From a virus: a stretch of DNA of 34,958 bases. The position numbers and the translations under genes are program-made. How positions within the stretch are numbered: position 1 is the first letter of the stretch; the number at the start of each line of letters is the position of its first letter. Shown here piece by piece: positions 1 to 7,298 of this stretch. The notes beneath the pieces were generated by a model that worked only from the letters and a program-made list of their open reading frames with translations, was not told where the DNA came from and ran no database searches. The stretch lies in the IMG/VR virus record IMGVR_UViG_3300019487_000950, positions 1-34,958 of that record. One strand, 5' to 3'.

Positions 1-1188
1 CTTTTCGGCTTCCGTGTCGGTGAATCCGAGCGCATTGTAAATCCGCTTCGCCACTTCATCGGCTGTAGGAGCATCGCCTTGGCGGACGTACTCACCAAGA
101 TCGATGGTGACTGTCTCTCGCGGATCAGCAGCCGGCGCGCCGCGACGGAATTGATTTCTGATCGCTTCTGCGTACTGACCTTTGGGGAACGCTGAGAGGT
201 AAGTCTGAGCGAGTCGGCCCGCATCTTCGACGTTGCCCTCTTTGTGAGCAGCATACCACGCGCCGTACAACTCGCCTTCGACTTCCGGGCCGATCTGATC
301 AGGGAAGCCGCCCGCGCTGATGGTTTCTTCTTCTCTTACAGGCTCTGCCTGCGCGCTGTGCGACAAAACGCCCGCGCGAGGAGGGTAGTCCCGACTAGCG
401 ACTCTACGCCCGACCGAAGGCATTGTGACTGGAGCCTGCACCGGCGCGCCCGTCATGGCGGACTCGAACAGATCGCGCGGCGCGGTCGAGACAGTCGGCT
501 CTGATCGCGCCGGGATCATCAGCCCCGGATACTTCCTCTGCCCGTGCTTGCTCGCAAGGAAAGCCCGCGCGAATTCTTCGCCCATCCCCGTCGCCTGCGC
601 GACTTCATCTACTGCCGCGCTGTACGGGTCTGAAGGTGCGGACGTATGTACTGATCGCGGGTCTGGCCGAGGCGGGCCGAACAGATTTCGCATCGCTTCG
701 TCGAGGCTCGCGGTCGGCTTCTGCTGCCTGTCGCTCGTCGCCGTATCGAAGGCGGTCCCGACTAGCGCGCGGTCTATAGGGTCCAGATCGTCGGTTGAGA
801 ACTTTCCTTGTGGGCGTCCGCGACGACCATCTGGTTTGTAAGCGACATGCACGTGGTCGGAGTGTTTCCCTATGGCTCCTATATCGGAGCCGCGCTTGTA
901 GCCTCCCTCCGAGTCATAGAAAAGCTCTGCCAGGTCGGGGCCATAGGTGGCCCGCATGTGGCGATAGAATTCGGCCATCTTGTTCGGATCGCCGCTCACA
1001 TCGGCGGCCTGCCCGGAGAGATGGAAGGAATTCTTCGCGCCGCCCACCGCTCGGTTGCGCGCTGGCGATCTGCGTGTGGAGGTGACTCTAAGTCCGAAGC
1101 GCAGCGCCTCGCGCTGAATCGTTCTCATCGGCTCCTCGCCGAGGCTCTCGTAGTCAAGATCGTCGAGTGTGTATTGTCCGTCGCTCAT
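1..1188 (-). CDS. M15-family zinc peptidase (endolysin or virion lysin), 3' end cut by window edge
   Basis: The minus-strand frame is open from an ATG at 1188 to base 1 with no stop, so the product is at least 396 aa and continues beyond the window. Residues 54-63 read SFHLSGQAAD and residues 109-114 read HSDHVH. This is the SxHxxGxAxD plus DHxH signature of M15 D-Ala-D-Ala-carboxypeptidase-like peptidases: H56, D63 and H114 are the likely zinc ligands and D111 the likely catalytic acid. By family it would cut peptidoglycan cross-bridges, either at lysis or during DNA entry. After about residue 125 comes a long low-complexity linker and a further helical region of unknown role, which is more than a plain endolysin needs and suggests a virion-associated lysin. 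Its ATG overlaps the preceding gene's TGA (ATGA). The peptidase domain is confident; the exact role is inferred. Confidence 0.85.
   Translation of the reverse strand, partial: MSDGQYTLDDLDYESLGEEPMRTIQREALRFGLRVTSTRRSPARNRAVGGAKNSFHLSGQAADVSGDPNKMAEFYRHMRATYGPDLAELFYDSEGGYKRGSDIGAIGKHSDHVHVAYKPDGRRGRPQGKFSTDDLDPIDRALVGTAFDTATSDRQQKPTASLDEAMRNLFGPPRPDPRSVHTSAPSDPYSAAVDEVAQATGMGEEFARAFLASKHGQRKYPGLMIPARSEPTVSTAPRDLFESAMTGAPVQAPVTMPSVGRRVASRDYPPRAGVLSHSAQAEPVREEETISAGGFPDQIGPEVEGELYGAWYAAHKEGNVEDAGRLAQTYLSAFPKGQYAEAIRNQFRRGAPAADPRETVTIDLGEYVRQGDAPTADEVAKRIYNALGFTDTEAEK
383..397. repeat. Single copy of the GGGTAGTCCCGACTA 15-mer
   Basis: This is an exact copy of the unit that forms the 6-copy array at 19553-19642. 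It lies in the linker-encoding part of the M15 peptidase gene. A shorter relative sharing GTCCCGACTAGCG lies at 755-767 in the same gene. The core TAGTC-CC-GACTA is an inverted repeat with 5-bp arms. Confidence 0.8.
717..739. repeat. 23-bp direct repeat, left copy
   Basis: The 23 bases here are identical, in the same orientation, to 33994-34016 inside the integrase gene. This copy lies in the linker part of the M15 peptidase gene. An exact 23-bp match between two unrelated coding regions is not expected by chance in 35 kb. Its role is unknown; see the findings. Confidence 0.8.
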
Positions 1189-2141
1189 TCGACAGGCTCC
1201 GCGTCAAATTTGCCGTTGGGGTAGATTCTGGTGATCCTCATGCGCCGCCCCTTGATCGATCTGACCTCTCCGACTTTCAGCTGCCCGTTGCTCGCGCGCT
1301 CCAGTATCTTCACGTAGGGCCATCCCCCATTGCCGATTCCGAACTCGACCAGACCGGGGTAGGCGGATTGAAGCAGCTTCCCCTGGTTTATAATCTTCTT
1401 AAAGTCGCTTCCATCCGATTCATCAATCATGGCCTGAAGATTGCCCACCGCTTTGAGCGCCTTATCCGGGACACCGGATTCCGAATCGGCTGCCGTGCGT
1501 GACTTGCCAACCCTGCCGAGTCCCATCTGCCCGACCTGCTTGAATGACTTCTTGTCTACGGCGGTGACGGTGACGTTGCCATCGTCGTCGGTGTTCGTGA
1601 CCAGGTGAAGATCAGGGTTGGCGATCTCATACTGTTTCTTGAGGGCGTTTATCTCGTCTTCGGTCGCCTGATCTTTGCCCAGCATTCGAGCGATCTCCGG
1701 CGTGAGCCGCACAAGCGGCTTTGCAGCCCGCCGCGCTCGTTCGTCGGCCTCCTGCTTCTGCTCGTAAGAAGGCAGTCGATAGATGCCCTGTCCGGCAGGA
1801 CTTTCGACGGCGGGGCCGCGTTCCTTCGAGAAGAAAAAATCGCCGAGGTCGGAATATGCTCCGGCTCCGGCTCCGGTCATCTTGAGCGTTTCTTCGAAGG
1901 CATCCTTCTTGCGCGCGTATGTGCGGGCCTCGGCCTGCTCCGCCTGCTCCGCTTCGTATCGCTTCTCGGTCGCCTCGAACTGCCGCTCGCTGAACTGCCG
2001 GTTGTACTGCTCGTTTTCTATCTCGCGCCTGCGATCCTCCTCGCCATTCTTCAAGCTCTGGATTATCCGATACATCTCAAGCGCACGAAGACGTGCGCCG
2101 GTCATCCCGCCGCCGGGGAAAGGATCATAACCGTATGGCAT
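1185..2141 (-). CDS. Charged coiled-coil virion protein, function unknown
   Basis: The product is 318 aa from the ATG at 2141; a TTG at 2165 would add eight residues. I prefer the ATG because the longer start has no ribosome binding site. The first third is rich in Glu, Arg and Gln (residues about 25-80) and is predicted to form a long coiled coil. A central segment (about 110-190) is mixed, and the C-terminal third is Gly/Lys-rich with short beta-like stretches. There is no signal peptide, membrane segment or recognisable enzyme motif. It sits between a Gly/Gln-rich small protein and the M15 peptidase, where short-tailed phages often keep internal or ejection proteins. That role is inferred from position only. 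The bases upstream of the ATG carry an AGTCCCCC box. Confidence 0.7.
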   Translation of the reverse strand: MPYGYDPFPGGGMTGARLRALEMYRIIQSLKNGEEDRRREIENEQYNRQFSERQFEATEKRYEAEQAEQAEARTYARKKDAFEETLKMTGAGAGAYSDLGDFFFSKERGPAVESPAGQGIYRLPSYEQKQEADERARRAAKPLVRLTPEIARMLGKDQATEDEINALKKQYEIANPDLHLVTNTDDDGNVTVTAVDKKSFKQVGQMGLGRVGKSRTAADSESGVPDKALKAVGNLQAMIDESDGSDFKKIINQGKLLQSAYPGLVEFGIGNGGWPYVKILERASNGQLKVGEVRSIKGRRMRITRIYPNGKFDAEPVE

Positions 2142-2170
2142 CTCAAAATCTCTGGGGGACTTCAACCGAG

Positions 2171-2773
2171 TTATGAGTAGAGCAAGTCTCTGGCCCGCTG
2201 CTGGTTCATTATCTGCTGTAGCATGAGCCAGCTTGAGATATCAGACCCCGCGCTGCCTATCGCCTGCCCGAATGCCTGCCCGACTCCCATACCCGGCACA
2301 GTGCCTTCAGAGTCGGTCACTGAACGCGTATCGAAGCCAATTGGCCGAGAGAAGCCTGTAGACAGCCCTAACGCCTGCATCTGGCGGTCGAGCGCGTCCT
2401 GATAGAGTTTCGATTCGTTCTGCGAGAGCGCGTCGGCGCGGCCTCGCTCCAGTTGCAGCATGTTGAGGTTCGCCTTGCCACTCCCGCCGAATCCGCGCGA
2501 CGCCAGTATGGAGTCGAGACGGTTTTGCTGCTGATTGAAAATATCTCCAATCTCGCGGCGTCCTTCGAGCCTGAGACCCTCGTTGATGGTCGGGTTTTCG
2601 ATCAGCCCCAGCAGAGCCTTGCCGGTCTTCCGAAATAACTTTCTCCCCTTCGGCCCATAGATCGGGGTGTTAGTCGTCGTCGTCTCCGAGTGCGATTTTG
2701 TATTTTGAGAGCGCGGCCTTCCGAGTATTCCGCCGAGTATCGAAGAGCCTAAGCCGATAAGCGGTCCAGCCAT
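2171..2773 (-). CDS. Small Gly/Gln-rich putative internal virion protein
   Basis: The product is 200 aa. The N-terminus is a short hydrophobic Gly-rich stretch (residues 2-18, GSSILGGILG-like) followed by a Thr-rich linker. A helical middle region is rich in Gln, Leu and Arg (about 60-140), and the tail is Gly/Ser-rich before a final Gln-rich helix. This composition, an amphipathic N-terminus with long helices, is common in small ejection or internal virion proteins next to the tail genes of short-tailed phages, but no family was recognised. The ATG at 2773 has AAGG about 8 bases upstream and lies inside the last codons of the acetyltransferase gene. Function is inferred from composition and neighbours. 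Confidence 0.7.
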   Translation of the reverse strand: MAGPLIGLGSSILGGILGRPRSQNTKSHSETTTTNTPIYGPKGRKLFRKTGKALLGLIENPTINEGLRLEGRREIGDIFNQQQNRLDSILASRGFGGSGKANLNMLQLERGRADALSQNESKLYQDALDRQMQALGLSTGFSRPIGFDTRSVTDSEGTVPGMGVGQAFGQAIGSAGSDISSWLMLQQIMNQQRARDLLYS

Positions 2774-3330
2774 ACGTCGCCTTCTTCGTGTGGGGGCTGA
2801 TCAATCTGATGAGGTGAAGAGGCGATGAGGTGAAGAGGTGATGGTTCTCCTGTCCATTCATCTTTCAGTAAACCGAAAATCACGACATCAAGGGGCTGCC
2901 CGTCGCGGCGGGTGTGTCTGCGCAGTAAGCCCTCTTGCTTGCCGCCCAGTTTTTTGATGAGCGAGCGTATTGCGTGGTTATCCGCGAAGGTGGGCATCTG
3001 TATCTTTTCAAAGCCCGCGGCGAAAAGCTTGGCAGCGATCTGGTTGAGCGCGGGTATAGTCGTCCTGTGGCCGTAAAAACTTTTCTTAAACAGGCAGTGC
3101 GCGGCGACGACTATAGGAGAGACCTGCTCGACCCAGACTATGCCGCCGATTTCCTCATCGCGGTAGATGCCCCATGTATATAGATCATCGCTGCGCTCGA
3201 TCTGGTTGAGTAGAAACTCTTCGAGCGTCTGCGGCGAGAAGTCGTCTCTCGTCGCGCGCGGCACAGCGAGCGTCCACTCCCACACATCGGGCAAAGACTC
3301 TAATGGAAAAGGATTTCGAGCTTCGATCAT
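2749..3330 (-). CDS. GNAT-family N-acetyltransferase
   Basis: The product is 193 aa from the ATG at 3330, which has no clear ribosome binding site; an upstream GTG is possible. The layout is that of a GNAT fold: a strand pair around YTWGIYRDEEIGGIVWVEQ, a central strand and turn at the acetyl-CoA site (about residues 80-105, FKKSFYGHRTT), and the helix and strand ending in ADNHAIRSLIKKLGG. That last element matches the GNAT N-x-x-x-x-x-l-x-k-l-G-F/G element. GNAT genes recur among tail genes of short-tailed phages, where their substrate is unknown. The last ~30 residues are encoded partly by a duplicated 16-bp unit and overlap the next gene by 25 bp, so the natural C-terminus may have been shorter. 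The fold call is good; the substrate is unknown. Confidence 0.75.
   Translation of the reverse strand: MIEARNPFPLESLPDVWEWTLAVPRATRDDFSPQTLEEFLLNQIERSDDLYTWGIYRDEEIGGIVWVEQVSPIVVAAHCLFKKSFYGHRTTIPALNQIAAKLFAAGFEKIQMPTFADNHAIRSLIKKLGGKQEGLLRRHTRRDGQPLDVVIFGLLKDEWTGEPSPLHLIASSPHQIDQPPHEEGDVWLDRLSA
2808..2843. repeat. 16-bp tandem repeat, 2.3 copies
   Basis: GATGAGGTGAAGAGG followed by C or T is repeated at 2808-2823 and 2824-2839, with the first four bases (GATG) repeated again. It lies inside the 3' end of the acetyltransferase gene and encodes Pro/His/Ser-rich residues there. It looks like a slippage or micro-repeat insertion rather than part of the enzyme fold. Confidence 0.85.
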
Positions 3331-3436
3331 GGTCAACCAGAAGGGGTCTCTCACGAAAGATGTGGACGGTTCCGATATTATCACCTGGACCGCCGCGACA
3401 GAACACTTTCTGGGAGCGGTGGTCGGTGGTCGGAGT

Positions 3437-3590
3437 AGGGAACAGGTTACAGGTGACAGGTTACAGGCGGGAAATCTCCGGGCCTGTCCCCTGTTCCCTG
3501 TCACCTGTAACCTAGGGAACAGGTTACAGGTGACAGGTTACAGGCGGGAAATCTCCGGGCCTGTCCCCTGTTCCCTGTCACCTGTAACCT
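3437..3590. repeat. Two exact tandem copies of a 77-bp dyad-rich unit
   Basis: Bases 3437-3513 and 3514-3590 are identical. Each unit contains AGGTTACAGGTGACAGG and its exact reverse complement, and GGGAACAGG with its reverse complement, so several alternative hairpins can form. The repeat fills the gap between the LVIVD propeller gene (whose TAG stop uses its last bases) and the acetyltransferase. In RNA from the minus strand it could act as a processing, attenuation or termination element, but there is no U-tract. Nothing in it looks coding. Confidence 0.9.
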
Positions 3591-5418
3591 ATGGTATCTC
3601 GGTCAGGGTCAGGTTTCCGCCGACCACTGTTACCCGCCAGAGCGCGCCGGTTTCATCCCGAATGACGAGCGCCTCGCCGGAGATGTCTCCTACGACGGTA
3701 GCGGAGTTCGCGATCACATCGCCCTTGAGTCGCACATGGCGAGCGCGGATGAGTTCGGCGTCGATCTGCTCTCCGCTCAGGCTGCCCGCGTTGATGTGAT
3801 GGCAGTTGATGCCGCCGAGAGTGTAGCTGCGAAGCATGCATGTGCCTTCGTCCGGCACGTCGGCAAAGAAGATGCGGCTCCGGGTGAAATCCATCCCGCC
3901 CGTCGCGCCGTTTGGAGCTTCAAGGTTGCCCGCGATGCGCAAATCGCTTTCATCCGGCTTGAGCCTGTAGGCTCTCACACGCTCGCCGCTTGTGAAGATC
4001 ATCCCTCCGCTCGCTCCGACGAACTGTTCCGCGCCTCCCTCTCTGGTAGCGATCAACTCCGGGTTCTCTATGTCGTCAATGCTCACCACATAGACGGTCT
4101 CAGCCGCTACGAGGTAGACGATTGAATCGGCGACGATCACATCTTCGGGCGCGGACGGCAACGACAGGCTTGCTACTCCGCTCGGTGCGGTCGGATCCGA
4201 TACATCGAATATCTTGAGCGAAGAGTCCGCATTGTCGGCAACGAAGAGATATCCGCCGAGGGCGAAACAGGATGCGCCGCCCTCGATGTCGCTCGTAGCA
4301 AGGCAGGTCTGAGCGGCATAGATGCGGAAGCTGCTCGAAAAGCCGACGTAGATATACCCCCCTTCTGCATAGATGGCTGGGGTCGGCGTCAGGCCGTAGT
4401 AGCCTCCCTCCTCCTCTACGATCTTGCATACAGTCGGCAGCGACTTGTTGGTGATATTCCATATTTCAAGCTGGGATGCCCCGTCGCCTGCGTTATGCAG
4501 ATAGAGGTTCCCGCCACGAGCGAAGCAGCCTAAAACGGTTCCGATAGAGCCATCTACTTCGGTGATGGATTCGAGGAAAGGCGACGAAGGATTTTGCGCG
4601 TTTACTATAGCGAAAGACTTTGCTCCATTGTCTTCGACAGGAATGTAAAGATAGCCGTTTTCGACCGAGACCTGACCGAGATCAGTGATGGGGTCGGGAA
4701 TGCCGGCTATTTCTGTAACTGCAAGAATGTCGACCCCTGCGCCTAAATCCACATGTCCGAGTTCTGTGATTCCTCCCCCGTCCACACTGTAAATAACTAC
4801 CGTTCCCTGCGATGTTTCGACATTTTGTCCTATCGTATATAGAACGCCGCTGTCAGGATCGACAGCTATATATACGACGGGATGACAGCTTGTATCGACC
4901 AGAGCGTCAGGTGAAGCTCTCCCGGCGCTTCCCCCCTCGGAGGGAAAGCTAGTGAAGTAATGGAATACATCCACATTGTTTCCAGTAAGATCAAAAAAAT
5001 GATGCCACCACTGAATGAACAACGAACCGCGTCCCGCGTCCTGGGCATGCATCGCCAGTTCGGTCAACGTGTTAATCCGGTTTTCGGTGTGGGTATTGAT
5101 CGGGGCGGGAGGCGTTGCGGTCGAATCAACAGAATAGATTACGCAGACGGCGTTGCCGGTCACAGGGTGTTCGTGGGTTTCCATAACGAACAGGAGCGAG
5201 CCGATATTCGACATGCCGAGCGTGGGGTTGAACGAAAGAGCGAGCGAGCCCAGCAGAGACGGGGCCGATTTGTCGGTAATATCAAACTTATGAATCGAGC
5301 CGTTGTTATAGCATAGGTAGTCGCTTTCGTCCGAGACGAAAAACTGACGAACAGGCTCGCCGTCCGGGTCGGGAGTTTCACTGAGCAGCACAGGGTTGCA
5401 ATCAGGACCGCAGGCCAT
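3589..5418 (-). CDS. LVIVD-repeat beta-propeller protein, putative tail fibre or receptor-binding protein
   Basis: The product is 609 aa. From about residue 30 to 510 it is built of repeats of the type GGYLFVAD-SSLKIFDVSDPTAP, ending in strand-rich segments with D-x-S/T-x-P turns. These are LVIVD-type blades expected to fold as one or two beta-propellers. The last ~90 residues (from INCHHINAGS) form a separate strand-rich domain with xGDVIANSATVVGDISG, typical of trimeric fibre ends. It lies in the tail block downstream of the glycosyltransferase and has a paralogue at 6378-7295. The ATG at 5418 has AAGGAG 8 bases upstream. Host recognition is inferred from position and from the exposed propeller form. 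No enzyme motif was seen. Confidence 0.75.
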   Translation of the reverse strand: MACGPDCNPVLLSETPDPDGEPVRQFFVSDESDYLCYNNGSIHKFDITDKSAPSLLGSLALSFNPTLGMSNIGSLLFVMETHEHPVTGNAVCVIYSVDSTATPPAPINTHTENRINTLTELAMHAQDAGRGSLFIQWWHHFFDLTGNNVDVFHYFTSFPSEGGSAGRASPDALVDTSCHPVVYIAVDPDSGVLYTIGQNVETSQGTVVIYSVDGGGITELGHVDLGAGVDILAVTEIAGIPDPITDLGQVSVENGYLYIPVEDNGAKSFAIVNAQNPSSPFLESITEVDGSIGTVLGCFARGGNLYLHNAGDGASQLEIWNITNKSLPTVCKIVEEEGGYYGLTPTPAIYAEGGYIYVGFSSSFRIYAAQTCLATSDIEGGASCFALGGYLFVADNADSSLKIFDVSDPTAPSGVASLSLPSAPEDVIVADSIVYLVAAETVYVVSIDDIENPELIATREGGAEQFVGASGGMIFTSGERVRAYRLKPDESDLRIAGNLEAPNGATGGMDFTRSRIFFADVPDEGTCMLRSYTLGGINCHHINAGSLSGEQIDAELIRARHVRLKGDVIANSATVVGDISGEALVIRDETGALWRVTVVGGNLTLTEIP

Positions 5419-5421
5419 TTT

Positions 5422-6378
5422 TTATCTCCTTATGTAAACCTCATCCGGGTGAATGCGCTTTTTCGGTCCGGCCATGTCTAGTGAGTCTTCGTTTCTGCTT
5501 TCGAAATATCTAAGCAACTCGGTTTGTATGGAAGGGCGGCGGTCAGTGAGCCGCAAAAGACCTGTCGTCGATCGATACAGATCGACCACGGGGTCAAACT
5601 CGTTGCGAATCAGTATCGCCCATCGCTGTCGGTACTGTCTCGACTCATAATTGCCGTGCCAGTAATGCAGTAGCAGCCCCTCGACTACGCCCACCCCGGC
5701 TCCAATGGCGTTGGCGGCCTTTTCCTGCCATGCCAGCCAGTAATCGCTATAACCGGTCGACAGTCCTTTCGGCAAACTCGCCCGCACTCTGCCGACCAGA
5801 GCATGCGCCATGTGATCGTCGCCGCTCCCGGCAATTCCTATATCCCCGATCTCGCCGATAGCATCGAAAGCGTCTCTGCGGATCGCCCATGCCCCTCCGG
5901 GCGGCATCCGCCCCGTAAAACTCCTGCCGGGAATAACACGTCCATCCCGCTTTGCATGAAAAGCGGCCATAAACGATGGGCATATCAGCCCGTCCACCCG
6001 GCTCTCAGGATCAAGCGCGATGAATTCGCTAAACATCTGCACGATTTTGCAATCGCCGAGCGACCTGATCGTCTGCTCGACCCAATCCGGTCTGGCAAAA
6101 TGGACATCGGCATCAACCCATGCCGCATAGCTCCAATCCTGGGGCAATCGCTTGAGAGCTATATTTATAAGGTTTTCCTTATACCAAAGAGCCTGATCAG
6201 ACCTGAGCCTGATCACATATTCGGAATTAGCTATACGGAAAGGCTGATCGCCTATTGCTAATTCCACAGTCCACAGTGTTGCGCCGCTCGCTGCTATCAT
6301 CTGACAAAACCGCGCATAGTTCTCGTATCGTGAGCGAAATCCGCATGGGTTGTAAACAACTGTGATTACATGCAACAT
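5422..6378 (-). CDS. GT-A-type glycosyltransferase (phage tail-locus family)
   Basis: The product is 318 aa. It opens with a Rossmann-like strand (LHVITVVYNP), then SRYENYARF, a TVELA strand, WYKENLINIAL at about 65-74, and WVDADVHF at 88-94, where D89-A-D91 is the metal/nucleotide-sugar DxD motif. Further on come a GGAWAIRRDAFDAIG acceptor-loop region and a D-D-H pair (about 194-196). This layout matches a phage and environmental glycosyltransferase family that keeps WxKExLxN and the DAD motif. Its ATG overlaps the stop of the upstream fibre gene (TGATG), with AAGGTGA as ribosome binding site. It sits between two LVIVD proteins, so it may decorate the fibre or a host surface sugar. The donor and acceptor are unknown. 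Confidence 0.8.
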   Translation of the reverse strand: MLHVITVVYNPCGFRSRYENYARFCQMIAASGATLWTVELAIGDQPFRIANSEYVIRLRSDQALWYKENLINIALKRLPQDWSYAAWVDADVHFARPDWVEQTIRSLGDCKIVQMFSEFIALDPESRVDGLICPSFMAAFHAKRDGRVIPGRSFTGRMPPGGAWAIRRDAFDAIGEIGDIGIAGSGDDHMAHALVGRVRASLPKGLSTGYSDYWLAWQEKAANAIGAGVGVVEGLLLHYWHGNYESRQYRQRWAILIRNEFDPVVDLYRSTTGLLRLTDRRPSIQTELLRYFESRNEDSLDMAGPKKRIHPDEVYIRR

Positions 6379-7295
6379 CAATTCACCTTGACCATTTCTT
6401 CCGGGTTCGTGATGTTGACGACAGCAATCTCGTCTCCCACGACGTATAGATATCCGCCCTGCGCATATAAGCCCTGCGCAGCAAACCCGACATCGAGCGA
6501 GCCGAGTTCAGCGAGATTCCATGGGTCTCGGACGCTGATCGACAACAGGTTCTGCGAATCTGCCCCGTCGCGGCAGCCGTAGATTATCTGCCCGTGCAGA
6601 ACGAAGCGGCGTATCTCCTGACTGAGAACCAGCGAGTCGAGCAGCGAGAATCCATCCTCTCTGATGCGGTACGATTGCACTGTCGGGTCAGACGATTCTA
6701 CGCCCGCGACAAAGACATACTCATTCAAAACTCTGACCTGCTCGACGCTCGTGAGTCCCGTATCTATCTCAAGCCGGTGTTCGAACGTCGCCGGCGCACA
6801 GCCGACGCCGCCTCCCCCATCGCCGCCATCGTCGTCGTCATCATCGCCGCCCGCGAAAGCCGCGATCATCTCGTCAAACTCCAGGCAGCCGTCGAGAATT
6901 TTCACCAGATTCGAGCATTTGAGAAGCCGCTTCAGCGTGCGGAGGTTTACTATGTCCATGTCGTCTACGGGATCGTCGCAGTCCGCCCCGCGCCCGCCGT
7001 CGAGCGAGATTGATGGCATGTTCAGATTGCGAGTGTCGCGCTTCGTCTGCCGCGCGGCGACGACCGTGCCTCTGATTCCAGCCTGAGCGTCGGCCTGCTC
7101 GACGATTCGCTTGTTGAACTCATGCTGCTGGCGTAGAAGGCCATTGAACGCCTCCACCATTTCGGCCATAGTAGCCATCTCGCTGAGTCGCATCGGCTCG
7201 GTCGAGAATGCCTGTAGTTTTCGTTTGTTGTTCATCGTCAAACCGTAGGATCGACTCCGACCCTGATAGTAATCTCGGCGGTCGCTCCGCATCAC
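6378..7295 (-). CDS. Tail fibre protein with coiled-coil N-terminus, Asp/Gly linker and LVIVD-type C-terminus
   Basis: The product is up to 305 aa. Starts at 7295/7292 (GTG/ATG, AAGGAG too close) or 7235 (ATG, weak site) are all possible. Residues about 35-75 form a helix suited to trimer formation and virion attachment. Residues about 148-163 are a run of Asp then Gly (seven Asp in a row) that looks like a flexible linker. From about 165 to the end are strand repeats with GGYLYVVGDEIAVVNITNP, the LVIVD blade pattern of the 609-aa protein downstream. The chain stops within what looks like a blade, so a propeller may form between chains. The gene lies directly after the nozzle gene, the usual place for a fibre attached to the tail tip. 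Confidence 0.65.
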   Translation of the reverse strand: MMRSDRRDYYQGRSRSYGLTMNNKRKLQAFSTEPMRLSEMATMAEMVEAFNGLLRQQHEFNKRIVEQADAQAGIRGTVVAARQTKRDTRNLNMPSISLDGGRGADCDDPVDDMDIVNLRTLKRLLKCSNLVKILDGCLEFDEMIAAFAGGDDDDDDGGDGGGGVGCAPATFEHRLEIDTGLTSVEQVRVLNEYVFVAGVESSDPTVQSYRIREDGFSLLDSLVLSQEIRRFVLHGQIIYGCRDGADSQNLLSISVRDPWNLAELGSLDVGFAAQGLYAQGGYLYVVGDEIAVVNITNPEEMVKVN

Positions 7296-7298
7296 TCC

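Noticed and set aside
3185-3406. Minus-strand frame of 73 codons overlapping the acetyltransferase
   Set aside because: It overlaps the GNAT core in another frame and its sequence is Arg/Ala-rich without pattern.
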